A DNA stretch of 64,000 nucleotides from Pseudomonadota bacterium. Lineage in GTDB: Bacteria > Pseudomonadota > Alphaproteobacteria > Acetobacterales > Acetobacteraceae. The DNA lies in the NCBI GenBank assembly GCA_021801255.1, contig JAJYYH010000002.1:1-64000 (forward strand), read 5' to 3'. Each line of letters begins with the position of its first letter. Position 1 is the first letter of the stretch. Below the pieces are notes generated by a model. It saw only the letters and a program-made list of their open reading frames with translations, was not told where the DNA came from and ran no database searches. A program made the position numbers and the translations under genes. Below, in pieces: positions 27,631-36,826 of this stretch.

Positions 27631-27712
27631 CGAAGCAGTGATGCCTCAGGCATCGCTGCTTCGGGAAAACTAGGTAAAAGTCTTTTTGCTTCTTTTTCTT
27701 CAGAAAAAGAAG
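27631..27712. terminator. Two consecutive hairpins downstream of gabD
   Basis: Hairpin 1 (27631-27663) has a 15-bp stem starting CGAAGCAGTGATGCC with loop TCA and one G-U. Hairpin 2 (27689-27712) pairs CTTCTTTTTC with GAAAAAGAAG. Both lie in an AT-rich gap of 177 bp with T-runs on both strands, unlike the GC-rich surroundings. The position after gabD suggests termination; the AT-rich second hairpin resembles poly-A/poly-T hairpins I recall as repeated in Acetobacteraceae. Confidence 0.6.
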
Positions 27713-27758
27713 ATTTCTTCTTTTGCTTCACCTTCCGTTGCTCGCCGAGGACACGCTA

Positions 27759-29114
27759 ATGACCTTCGACTTCGATCTTTTCGTCATCGGCGGCGGTTCG
27801 GCTGGCGTGCGCTGCGGGCGGATTGCCGCCTCGCATGGGGCGCGCGTCGGCGTGGCCGAGGAGCGGTTCTGGGGCGGCACCTGCGTCAATGTCGGCTGCG
27901 TGCCGAAGAAAATCCTCGTCCAGGCCGCCGAATACGGTGCCCAGGCCGAGGATGCGCGCGGTTTTGGGTGGGATATCACGGCCGTCAGTCATGACTGGGC
28001 GGCGCTGATCGCCGCCAAAGACCGCGAGATCGCCCGCCTCAACGCCGCCTACCGCAAGCTCCTGGAAGGCGCGGGGGCGCGGGTTTTCGAGGCGCGGGCG
28101 CGGTTTCTTGACCCCCACACCCTGGCGGTGGGCGCGGAAAAAATCACCGCCGAACGCATCGTCATCGCAACCGGCGGCCGCCCGCTTCGCCCCGATATTC
28201 CGGGCGCTGCACTCGGCATCATCTCCGATGACGCCTTCTATCTGCCCAAACGCCCCGAGCGCGTGGTAATCCTCGGCAGCGGCTATATCGCGGTCGAGTT
28301 CGCGGGAATTTTCCGTGGCCTCGGCGCCGAGGTCGATCTGGTGTTCCGCCAGCCGCGGCCGCTGCGCGGCTTCGATGACGATCTGCGCGAAGCGATGGCC
28401 GAAAGTCTCGCCGCCCAGGGCATCCGGCTGTTTCCCGAAAGCAATATCGCCGCGGTCGAGGCGGCTGGCGAGGGCCGGGTCGCGGTGTTGCGCGATGGGC
28501 GGCGGATCGCCGCCGATTGCGTCTTTTTCGCAGCCGGCAGGGCGCCCCACGTCGCCGGGCTGGGGCTGGACGCGGCCGGGGTCAAGGCGGCCGAGAGCGG
28601 CGCCGTCATCGTCGATCAGGACTGGCGGACGAGCCAGGAGAATATCTTCGCCATCGGCGATGTCACAGACCGCATCAATCTCACCCCCGTCGCCACCGCC
28701 GAGGGCCACACCCTCGCCGATCGGCTATTCGGCGGGCCGGCGCGGAACTGGAATTTCGCCGCCGTGCCGAGCGCGGTTTTCTCCACCCCGCCACTCGCCT
28801 CCGTCGGGCTCACCGAGGAGGAAGCCGTGGCGCGCGGCGCGGTCGATATCTATCTCACCCGCTTCACCCCGATGCGCCACACCATCAGCGGGCGGGCGCG
28901 GAAGACACTGATGAAACTCGTCGTCGATCAGGCGAGCGGACGGGTGCTCGGCGCGCACATGCTGGGCGAGGATGCGCCCGAGATCATGCAGGGCCTTGCG
29001 ATCGCCCTCACCTGCGGCGCCACCAAAGCCGATTTCGACCGCACCATCGGCATCCACCCCACGGCGGCGGAAGAATTCGTCACGCTGCGCACACGGACGC
29101 GAAGTGTGGGCTGA
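27759..29114 (+). CDS. gor: Glutathione-disulfide reductase
   Basis: Reduces oxidised glutathione with NADPH as a cytoplasmic FAD homodimer. The 451-residue product has the FAD motif GGGSAGVRCGR, the redox disulfide GGTCVNVGCVPKK (Cys42, Cys47), the NAD(P) motif GSGYIAVEFAG followed by Arg residues in VFRQPRPLRGFD that read the 2'-phosphate of NADPH, and the interface motif HPTAAEE with the catalytic His. The VNVGCVPKK form and RQ-x-PLRGFD are diagnostic for glutathione reductases over lipoamide dehydrogenases. Start ATG 27759 follows CGAGGA. It is probably transcribed from its own promoter in the AT-rich gap. Confidence 0.93.
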   Translation: MTFDFDLFVIGGGSAGVRCGRIAASHGARVGVAEERFWGGTCVNVGCVPKKILVQAAEYGAQAEDARGFGWDITAVSHDWAALIAAKDREIARLNAAYRKLLEGAGARVFEARARFLDPHTLAVGAEKITAERIVIATGGRPLRPDIPGAALGIISDDAFYLPKRPERVVILGSGYIAVEFAGIFRGLGAEVDLVFRQPRPLRGFDDDLREAMAESLAAQGIRLFPESNIAAVEAAGEGRVAVLRDGRRIAADCVFFAAGRAPHVAGLGLDAAGVKAAESGAVIVDQDWRTSQENIFAIGDVTDRINLTPVATAEGHTLADRLFGGPARNWNFAAVPSAVFSTPPLASVGLTEEEAVARGAVDIYLTRFTPMRHTISGRARKTLMKLVVDQASGRVLGAHMLGEDAPEIMQGLAIALTCGATKADFDRTIGIHPTAAEEFVTLRTRTRSVG

Positions 29115-29120
29115 GGTAGA

Positions 29121-29234
29121 AAGGCCAGGGGTTTCACCCCTGGACCCCACCAAGGGCGGAGCCCTTGGAACCCTTCCCATGATGCGGGTCTGGGGGCGCT
29201 GCCCCCAGTGGGTCCAGGGCGAAGCCCTGGCCTT
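29121..29234 (-). repeat. GC-rich multi-hairpin repeat, family B, copy C
   Basis: 114 bp bracketed by AAGGCCAGGG and CCCTGGCCTT. Its reverse complement is nearly the same as copy D (31,471-31,582), so copies C and D form an inverted pair around the GNAT and aminotransferase genes. Hairpins include CCAGGGGT/ACCCCTGG, CCAAGGGC/GCCCTTGG and CTGGGGGC/GCCCCCAG. Strand is relative to copy D. Confidence 0.85.
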
Positions 29235-29248
29235 GATAGGCTTCGGCA

Positions 29249-30262
29249 TCACCCCAACGCCTTCCAGAAAAACAACATATCGCAGGGCACCCCGCGAGCG
29301 GTGACGGTGAAGCCTGGGATGCGGCCGCCTTCCTGCCAGTGGGTCGCGCGCGCGAGGGCCTCGGCGGGGCCGCCGGCCATGGCGTTCAGCGTCAGCAGCC
29401 GGCGCCCGCGCGCCCGCGCCGCGGTTTCGAGCGCCGCCATCAACGCGAGCGCCAGCCCGCCGCCGCGATAGGCGGGCAGGATCAAGAGGTGCTGCACCTC
29501 GCCGCGGTGGTCCTGGTAGGGCGGCGTGTTGATATCGAGCTGCACCGCGCCGGCGAGCACGCCCTCGACCCAGCCGGCGAGCAGCACCCGGCGCCCACCC
29601 GCGACATCCGCCGAGACGCCCCGCCAGTAACGCCGCGCCTCGGCGCCCGAAAACAGCGGCAATTGCGCGTCGCTATTGGCGGCCAGCGTCAGGATATCGC
29701 CGAGGCGGCGGTCGGCCGAGGCGGCGGCGGCGGCGTCGAGCGAGATCACCTGGATGCCGGCGAGCGGTTTGGCATAGGCGAATTCCAGCGCCTTGCTGCC
29801 GTCTTCCCGCACCCTTATCGGCCCCTCGCGCAGATAGCCGTGTTTTTCGAAAAACCGCTGCGCCGCGTCGGCCCGCGTGTCGCACCAGAGCTGGAGGCGC
29901 TGCATTCCGCGCGCCGCGGTTTCCACCGCGTTCAACAGCCGCAGCGCGAGGCCGCCCCCGCGCAGATCGCGCCGCACCTGGAGGTCGGTCAGCTCGATGG
30001 TGCCATCGGTTGCGGTGGGCGCGCTGGCGGCAAGGCCAATGATATCCTCGCCTTGCGCGGCGATGAACAGCGCGCCGCGGCGTTCGGCGTAGTGGGTGGC
30101 GGGCCGGGCGAGATCGCCGAGCCGATCCGCTGGCCCCGCCGGGCCGGGGAACTCGGCGCGGGAGGCATCGATCAGGGCGCGGATGGCGGGCGCGTCCTCG
30201 TCGCGCCCAGGGCGGATGATGATATCGGGTGGCGCGCGGCGGCTCAGTGGAGGGCCGCGCAA
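29249..30262 (-). CDS. Tandem GNAT-domain N-acetyltransferase
   Basis: A protein of about 337 residues with two GNAT folds in series. The first spans roughly residues 20-165 with the acetyl-CoA-binding segment VRRDLRGGGLALRLL; the second covers about 180-335 with ILPAYRGGGLALALMAALE. Both retain the (R/Q)-x-x-G-x-G/A loop. Substrate is unknown. The start is unusual: no ATG or GTG lies between the aminotransferase gene and the conserved DIIIRPGRDED sequence, leaving TTG at 30262 (overlapping the aminotransferase by 19 bases) or CTG at 30247 (overlapping its stop in CTGA). It is probably translationally coupled to the aminotransferase gene. Confidence 0.78.
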   Translation of the reverse strand: MRGPPLSRRAPPDIIIRPGRDEDAPAIRALIDASRAEFPGPAGPADRLGDLARPATHYAERRGALFIAAQGEDIIGLAASAPTATDGTIELTDLQVRRDLRGGGLALRLLNAVETAARGMQRLQLWCDTRADAAQRFFEKHGYLREGPIRVREDGSKALEFAYAKPLAGIQVISLDAAAAASADRRLGDILTLAANSDAQLPLFSGAEARRYWRGVSADVAGGRRVLLAGWVEGVLAGAVQLDINTPPYQDHRGEVQHLLILPAYRGGGLALALMAALETAARARGRRLLTLNAMAGGPAEALARATHWQEGGRIPGFTVTARGVPCDMLFFWKALG

Positions 30263-31446
30263 AAAGCGATGATGCGCGCTCCCGCCTCCTCCAGCACCGC
30301 CGGCTCGGCGGCGTAGCTGATGCGCAAGTAGGGGCTCATGCCGAAGGCCGCGCCCTGGACCACCGCGACATGCTGTTCCTCGAGCAGGGCGGCGGCGAAA
30401 TCGGCATCCGACGCAATCATCCGCCCGCCCGCGCTGCGGCGCCCGAGACAGCCGGCGATATTGGGGAACACGTAGAACGCGCCTTCGGGTTTGTGACACG
30501 AAATACCCGGCGCGGCGTTGAGCAGATCGACCATGAGATCGCGCCGGGCGCGATAGATCGCGGCGCGCTCGGCGATGAGATCTTGCGGCCCATCGAGCGC
30601 CGCCGCCGCCGCCGCCTGGCCGATGGTCGAGACGCCCGCCGTCGCCTGCCCCTGGATATTGACCATGGCGCGGATCAGCTCACGCGGCCCGCCGCAGAAG
30701 CCGACGCGCCAGCCGGTCATGGCATAGGTTTTGGACACCCCGGAGACTGTCAGTACACGCGCGCGCAGACGCGGCTCGGCCGCCGCCATGGTGACGTATT
30801 CGAACCCGTCATAGATCAGGTGCTCATACATATCATCGCAGAGCACCCAGATATCGGGGTGTTCGAGCAGCACTTTTCCCAGTGCCGCCATTTCCGCGCG
30901 CGAACAGGCCGCTCCGGTCGGGTTGTTGGGGAAATTGAGCAGCACCAGGCGGGTGCGCGGCGTGATCGCCTGGGCGAGGTCTTCGGGGCGCAGCCGAAAT
31001 CCGCTGTTCTGCGGGCAATTCACCGGCACGACGACGCCCTGGGCCAATTCCGTGAGCAAGGTATAGGAAGCCCAATAGGGCGCCGGGATGATGACTTCCG
31101 ACCCCGGATCGACCGCCGCCATCAGGGCATTGAAAATCACCTGTTTGCCGCCATTGGCGACCATGATTTCATCGAGCGCGTAGTCGAGCCCGGAATCGCG
31201 GCGGAATTTGCGCCGCACCGCTTCCTTGAGGGCGCGCGTGCCGTCTTGCGGGGGGTATTTGGTTTCGCCGCGCAAGGCGGCTTCGTGCGCGGCGGCGATG
31301 GCGTGGGGCGGCGTCGGAAAATCGGGCTCGCCGATCGAGAGGGTGAGGACGCGGATGCCGGCCTCGCGCAAGGCTCGCGCGCGCTGCGTCATCGCCACCG
31401 TCGCGGCCGGGGGGAGGCGTTCGAGGCGCGCGGCGAGCCGGGGCAT
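30244..31446 (-). CDS. Class I/II aminotransferase, aspartate aminotransferase-like
   Basis: A 400-residue PLP-dependent fold-type I enzyme. GEPDFPTP near the N-terminus, NFPNNPTGA binding the cofactor, and the Schiff-base Lys in SGVSKTYAMTGWRVGF are all present, and the C-terminal carboxylate-binding Arg is in YLRISYA. The sequence belongs to the aspartate aminotransferase Ib subgroup, which includes aspartate/prephenate aminotransferases. It has a paralogue 180 bp away (31,625-32,827) with the same length and motifs, so the pair comes from an old tandem duplication. Whether this copy uses aspartate or another amino donor is not readable. Confidence 0.88.
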   Translation of the reverse strand: MPRLAARLERLPPAATVAMTQRARALREAGIRVLTLSIGEPDFPTPPHAIAAAHEAALRGETKYPPQDGTRALKEAVRRKFRRDSGLDYALDEIMVANGGKQVIFNALMAAVDPGSEVIIPAPYWASYTLLTELAQGVVVPVNCPQNSGFRLRPEDLAQAITPRTRLVLLNFPNNPTGAACSRAEMAALGKVLLEHPDIWVLCDDMYEHLIYDGFEYVTMAAAEPRLRARVLTVSGVSKTYAMTGWRVGFCGGPRELIRAMVNIQGQATAGVSTIGQAAAAAALDGPQDLIAERAAIYRARRDLMVDLLNAAPGISCHKPEGAFYVFPNIAGCLGRRSAGGRMIASDADFAAALLEEQHVAVVQGAAFGMSPYLRISYAAEPAVLEEAGARIIAFCAALH

Positions 31447-31470
31447 GGGGAGAATTTATCGCAGCCCAAT

Positions 31471-31582
31471 AAGGCCAGGGCGCTGCCCTGGACCCACTGG
31501 GGGCAGCGCCCCCAGACCCGCGTCATGGAAGGGATTGCAAAGGCTCCGCCTTTGCTGGGGTCCAGGGGTGAAACCCCTGGCC
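31471..31582 (+). repeat. GC-rich multi-hairpin repeat, family B, copy D
   Basis: 112 bp starting AAGGCCAGGG and ending CCCTGGCC, with hairpins CCAGGGC/GCCCTGG, CTGGGGGC/GCCCCCAG and CCAGGGGT/ACCCCTGG. It sits between the two aminotransferase genes and is in inverted orientation to copy C. Confidence 0.85.
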
Positions 31583-31624
31583 AGCCTGTCGCGAAGATCG
31601 CGCATTTATTTCCCGACGCCCCCC

Positions 31625-33012
<1,388 letters not shown>

Positions 33013-33016
<4 letters not shown>

Positions 33017-34170
33017 GCGGGGCTGGGCGCCATCATCGTGCGCAACTGGCCGCAGGCGGCGAGAATGTCGCGCCCGCGTGGCGTGCGCACCGGGGCGGCG
33101 TAGCCGGCATCCATCACGATCTCGGCGAAGCGGGCGATGGCGCGCGCGGTGCTCGGCGCGAAGCGGCTGCCCGGCCAGGGATTGAAGGGGATGAGATTGA
33201 CCTTGGCCGGCAGCCCCGCGATCAGCCGCACCAGCTCGCGCGCATCCGCCTCGCTGTCGTTCACCCCGCGCAGCATGACATACTCGAACGTGATGCGCCG
33301 GGCATTCGAGGCACCGGGATAGCGCCGGCAGGCGGCGATCAGCTCGGCGATCGGGTATTTGCGGTTGAGCGGCACCAATTCATCACGCAACGCATCGCGC
33401 ACCGCGTGCAGCGACACCGCGAGATTGACGCCAAGCTCGGCCCCGGCGCGGTCCATCATCGGCACCACGCCCGAGGTTGAGAGCGTGATCCGCCGGCGCG
33501 ACAGCGCGATGCCCTCATGGTCCATGATGATGGTCATGGCGCGGGCGACGTTTTCATAATTATAAAGCGGCTCGCCCATGCCCATCAGCACGATGGTCGA
33601 GAGCAGCCGCGGCGTCTCGCCCTTGGGGCTTGGCCATTCGCCATAGGCATCGCGGAGCGCCATGAACTGGCCGAGGATTTCGGCGGCGCCCAGGTTGCGC
33701 GTCAGGCGCTGCGTGCCGGTATGGCAGAAGCGGCAGGAAAGCGTGCAGCCCACCTGCGAGGAAAGACAAACGGCGCCGCGATCCTCGATCACGTCGGGGA
33801 TATAGACGGTTTCCACCTGTTCGCCGTCGCGAAAGCGGAGGAGGAATTTTTCCGCCTCATCGCGGCTTTTCTGCCGCAGCGCCGTCTCCGGCCGGGAGAT
33901 CACGAAATGTCGGGCGAGCTTTTCGCGCAAGGGCCGCGCGATCGAACTCATGGCGGCGAAATCGACGACGCCCTGGTGATAGATCCAATGCCAGATCTGC
34001 TTGACGCGGAATGCCGGCTCGCCGAGCGCGGCCAACGCGGCTTTGAGTTCCTCGCGCGAGAGGCCGACGAGATCGCGCCTGCCATCCGCGAGTTCGGCTG
34101 GCGGCGGGGCAAACAGCGCCGCCTTGGCGAGGATGCGGTCGCGCTCGGCGTCGCTGAGGGCGGCGCTCAT
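33013..34170 (-). CDS. rlmN: Dual-specificity RNA methyltransferase RlmN
   Basis: A radical-SAM enzyme that methylates C2 of A2503 in 23S rRNA and of A37 in several tRNAs. The 385-residue product has the [4Fe-4S] motif CTLSCRFCHTG, an upstream SSQVGC, the MGMGEPLYNYENV motif, and the C-terminal region including RGRDILAACGQL, whose Cys is the methylated intermediate. ATG 34170 overlaps the IalB-like gene stop in ATGA, showing translational coupling; the longer frame upstream is noise. Its own stop is inside palindromic element copy 3. Confidence 0.95.
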
Positions 34171-34709
34171 TTGGCCGGGCAGGCCTTGTTGATCGCGGCA
34201 TAGGCGGCGGCAAAACCGTGCAGGCTGAACTGGTCCGTCACCTGGAGATGGCGGGGGGCGGGGCTGTGGATGGCCACCTCGTGCCCCTTGAGCAGGGCGG
34301 CGACGACGGCGTGGCCGTCGCGCGCGAAGGCGGAATGCTGGGCGGTATAGAGCGCGAAACTCGCTTTCTCCACCTGGAGCCGCGCCTCGGCATTGGCGGG
34401 ATAGGCGAAGCCGGCGCTCAGCGCCACGGCGTCGCGCCCCGAGGGACGCTCGGTCACTGACAGCACGACATCGCCGCGGCCGGCGATTTTGCTCGAGGAG
34501 GATCGCGCCCGGGTGAAGGCATAGCACACGGTCTGGTCGGCCTCGTGATGGGTCGCGGCGATCCAGTCACCGAATGTGCCAAGCGGGCGCGGCGTGTCGG
34601 CCCGCGCGGGGGCGGGTTTGGTGCTCTCTTGGCTCGCGGCGTGAAGCGGAGCGGTGAGGCCGAGCGAGAGAGCGAGGAAAAGGGCAAGGGCGGGGATGAT
34701 GCGGCGCAT
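34167..34709 (-). CDS. Invasion-associated locus B (IalB) family protein
   Basis: A secreted protein of about 180 residues. A clear signal peptide (RRIIPALALFLALSLGLTAPLHA) precedes a Pro-rich linker and a domain beginning LGTFGDWIAATHHEADQTVC, typical of the IalB family first described in Bartonella but widespread in non-pathogenic alphaproteobacteria. Function is unclear; it is probably periplasmic and may act in envelope or stress functions. The ATG at 34709 is preferred over an upstream TTG. Coupling to rlmN by a four-base overlap is frequent in this class as I recall, but no functional link is obvious. Confidence 0.8.
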   Translation of the reverse strand: MRRIIPALALFLALSLGLTAPLHAASQESTKPAPARADTPRPLGTFGDWIAATHHEADQTVCYAFTRARSSSSKIAGRGDVVLSVTERPSGRDAVALSAGFAYPANAEARLQVEKASFALYTAQHSAFARDGHAVVAALLKGHEVAIHSPAPRHLQVTDQFSLHGFAAAYAAINKACPAK

Positions 34710-34840
34710 GGGGCGTTGCAATAGGATTTCGGCGCTGGCCCGACAAGCGCCGACACATGCTTTTCCTTATTTTAACCGGCACCCACGAGGATGCCCCGGG
34801 CAAAGGCGCGCATCGCCGCGCAAGGCGAGGCAGACGACCG

Positions 34841-35260
34841 ATGGATCCGTATTTCGCTCCCCCAAGGGAAGTGCTCGAGGCCTTGACGGAGGCGCGCGAA
34901 CACGCCCTCAGGCGCCGCCTCCAGGAGATGGAGCGCGTCCGGCTCCGCCTGCAGCGCCTTGCCACGCTGGCCGCGGAACTCGCGGCCTGGCGGGCGGAGG
35001 CGTTGGTCGCGGCGGCGTCGGGCGGGACAGGGCGGCATTGGTTCGAGATCGTCGGCGCGGCGCGAGCGCGGCTCGATCATCTGATCGAGGCCGGCCAAGC
35101 GGCCCTCGCGGAGGCCGAGCAGGCGACGCGCGGGGCGCGGCGGGATGCCAATGTCGCCGACCACCTCGCCGAGACCGTGGCGCGGCAACGCCTGCGGGCC
35201 CGCGCGCGCGCCGAGGAGCGGCGCATCGCCGAACTCGTAGCGACCCGCGCGGGGCTTTGA
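34841..35260 (+). CDS. Hypothetical coiled-coil protein
   Basis: A 139-residue product that is almost entirely alpha-helical: Arg, Glu, Ala and Leu dominate, with heptad-like patterns from about residue 12 to the end (EALTEAREHALRRRLQEMER and ATRGARRDANVADHLAETVA). No signal or membrane segment. ATG 34841 gives MDPYFAPPREVL; the ATG at 34757 would add a dissimilar leader. It resembles in composition FliJ-like or other small coiled-coil proteins but no family can be assigned, and no flagellar genes are near. The gene ends one base before the -35 hexamer of the tRNA-Tyr promoter. Confidence 0.6.
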   Translation: MDPYFAPPREVLEALTEAREHALRRRLQEMERVRLRLQRLATLAAELAAWRAEALVAAASGGTGRHWFEIVGAARARLDHLIEAGQAALAEAEQATRGARRDANVADHLAETVARQRLRARARAEERRIAELVATRAGL

Positions 35261-35290
35261 TTGACAAGCCCGCGGGTTTCGCCCTAGTCG
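35261..35290 (+). promoter_or_regulatory. Candidate promoter of tRNA-Tyr/tRNA-Gly
   Basis: TTGACA at 35261-35266 is followed 17 bp later by CTAGTC (35284-35289), about 16 bases before the tRNA-Tyr 5' end. The strong -35 and position just upstream of stable RNA genes support it, although the -10 is weak. Confidence 0.5.
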
Positions 35291-35305
35291 AATCCCATTA
35301 ATCGC

Positions 35306-35391
35306 GGAGGGGTGCCCGAGTGGCTAAAGGGGGCGGACTGTAAATCCGCTGGCGCACGCCTACGTTGGTTCGAATCCAACCCCCTCCACCA
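35306..35391 (+). tRNA. tRNA-Tyr(GUA)
   Basis: 86 nt with acceptor GGAGGGG/CCCCTCC, anticodon stem GCGGA/TCCGC around loop CTGTAAA (anticodon GTA), a long variable arm typical of bacterial tRNA-Tyr, T arm GTTGG-TTCGAAT-CCAAC, and encoded CCA. A run of six Ts follows shortly after. tRNA-Gly is 44 bp downstream and probably in the same transcript. Confidence 0.95.
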
Positions 35392-35435
35392 TTTTTTCCT
35401 CCCGGTCGCGCGCTGTTCGCGTTTCCGGGCATCGC

Positions 35436-35509
35436 GCGGGTGTAGCTCAATGGTAGAGCCCCAGCCTTCCAAGCTGGTTACGGGGGTTCGATTCCCCTCA
35501 CCCGCTCCA
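35436..35509 (+). tRNA. tRNA-Gly(UCC)
   Basis: 74 nt with acceptor GCGGGTG/CACCCGC, anticodon stem CCAGC/GCTGG around loop CTTCCAA (anticodon TCC), T arm GGGGG-TTCGATT-CCCCT, and encoded CCA. The DMT transporter gene begins 15 bases after the CCA end. Confidence 0.95.
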
Positions 35510-35524
35510 ACCGCCGCTCCCCGC

Positions 35525-36385
35525 ATGGGCCTTGATCCGTTCCTGCTGGCGCCCGTGCTGTTCCTCGGCCTGTGGTCCTCGGGCTTCATCTGTATCAAGA
35601 TCGGCTTGGCCTATGCCGATCCGCTGACTTTTCTGGCGCTCCGCTATGTCTGCGTGCTGGCGCTGCTCGCCCCCGTGCTGCTCGTGGTGCGTCCCCGCCT
35701 GCCACGCGGGCGGGAGTGGGGCGATCTGATCGTGGTTGGGCTGCTGATCCAGTTCGGCTATTTCGCCGGCTGCTATCTCGCCGTCGAATTCGGCCTCTCG
35801 GCGGGTGGGCTGGCGCTGATCACCTCGCTGCAACCGATCCTGGTGGCGCTGCTGGCGCCCCGTTTCGTCGGCGGCAGCGTGGGCGGGGCGCAATGGGCGG
35901 GAATGGCGCTCGGGCTTGCCGGGGCGGGGGTGGTGATCGTCTCGCGCGCCGCCGTCGGGCAGGTGACAGCGCTTGGCATCGGTTTTGCGCTCGCCGCGCT
36001 CGCCGGCATGACCGCCGGCGCGCTCTATGAGAAGCAGCGCGGCGCGGCGCATCATCCCTTGAGCGCGATTGCCGTGCAATATGGCGTCGGGCTGGCCGCG
36101 ACACTGCCCCTGGCGTTTCTCATCGAGCCGATGCGCATCGCGTGGACGGCGCCGCTGCTCGGCGCACTCGCCTATCTCGTGCTCGCCAACTCGCTGATCG
36201 CCGTGAGCCTGTTGCTGGCGATGATCCGCCGCGGCGCGGTCGCGCGGGTCTCCGCGCTGTTTTTCCTGGTGCCGCCGACCGCCGCGCTGATCGCCTGGGG
36301 GCTCACCGGCGAGCGTCTGGCGCCGCTTGGCTGGGGCGGCATGGCGCTCGCCGCGGCGGGTGTCGCCGTGGCGGCGCGGGGCTAG
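35525..36385 (+). CDS. EamA/DMT-family transporter
   Basis: A 286-residue inner-membrane protein with about ten hydrophobic helices in two EamA repeats: repeat 1 from LFLGLWSSGFICIKIGLAYA to the helix AGAGVVIVSRAA, repeat 2 from LGIGFALAALAGMTAGALYE to the C-terminus. Drug/metabolite family exporters move amino acids, nucleosides or other metabolites; the substrate is not readable. ATG 35525 lies 15 bp after tRNA-Gly with no clear Shine-Dalgarno, so it may be transcribed with the tRNAs. It occupies the place where a tuf gene commonly stands between tRNA-Gly/tRNA-Thr and tRNA-Trp. Confidence 0.88.
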   Translation: MGLDPFLLAPVLFLGLWSSGFICIKIGLAYADPLTFLALRYVCVLALLAPVLLVVRPRLPRGREWGDLIVVGLLIQFGYFAGCYLAVEFGLSAGGLALITSLQPILVALLAPRFVGGSVGGAQWAGMALGLAGAGVVIVSRAAVGQVTALGIGFALAALAGMTAGALYEKQRGAAHHPLSAIAVQYGVGLAATLPLAFLIEPMRIAWTAPLLGALAYLVLANSLIAVSLLLAMIRRGAVARVSALFFLVPPTAALIAWGLTGERLAPLGWGGMALAAAGVAVAARG

Positions 36386-36404
36386 AGCAGGCAGCCGCCG
36401 CCCC

Positions 36405-36434
36405 TTGACAGGGCGCCCGGCGCATTGTGTCTAG
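36405..36434 (+). promoter_or_regulatory. Candidate promoter of tRNA-Trp-secE-nusG
   Basis: TTGACA at 36405-36410, then TGTCTA at 36428-36433 (17-bp gap), about 24 bases upstream of tRNA-Trp. As with the tRNA-Tyr promoter, the -35 is perfect and the -10 weak. Confidence 0.5.
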
Positions 36435-36456
36435 CGCGTTCGCGTGCGTGCCGTGC

Positions 36457-36533
36457 AGGGGTGTAGCTCAATTGGCTAGAGCGCCGGTCTCCAAAACCGG
36501 AGGCTGGGGGTTCGAGACCCTCCACCCCTGCCA
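36457..36533 (+). tRNA. tRNA-Trp(CCA)
   Basis: 77 nt with acceptor AGGGGTG/CACCCCT, anticodon stem CCGGT/ACCGG around loop CTCCAAA (anticodon CCA), T arm GGGGG-TTCGAGA-CCCTC, discriminator G and encoded CCA. It is followed by secE and nusG, the conserved order in many proteobacteria. Confidence 0.95.
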
Positions 36534-36600
36534 GGGGACCGGGCGGGGCCAGTGGCGCATGATGCCAGTGGCGCGCGATGATGGAAAAGGAACAGGCGGC

Positions 36601-36795
36601 GTGGCGGTCAATCCAGTGAAATTCCTGCGCGAGGTGCGCATCGAGGCCGGGCGCGTCACTTGGCCGTCGCGCAAGGAGACCTCGATCACCACCGCGCTGG
36701 TGCTGGCGCTCGCCGCACTGGCCGCGCTGTTCCTGTTCACCATCGACCAGGTGGTCGGGTTGGGCGTGCGCGCCATGTTCGGGATCGGCGGCTGA
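36601..36795 (+). CDS. secE: Preprotein translocase subunit SecE
   Basis: The small essential subunit of the SecYEG channel. The 64-residue single-TM form is typical of alphaproteobacteria: amphipathic helix NPVKFLREVRIEAGRVTWPS with the conserved VTWPSRKET, then one transmembrane helix (TALVLALAALAALFLFTI). The start is taken as GTG 36601 because GGAAAAGGAACAGG lies just upstream and the protein then begins MAVNPVKF; an ATG at about 36,559 would add an unconserved leader. It is followed by nusG. Confidence 0.92.
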   Translation: MAVNPVKFLREVRIEAGRVTWPSRKETSITTALVLALAALAALFLFTIDQVVGLGVRAMFGIGG

Positions 36796-36826
36796 TGGCG
36801 TGCGCGGAGGCATTGGGGAACGGGTG

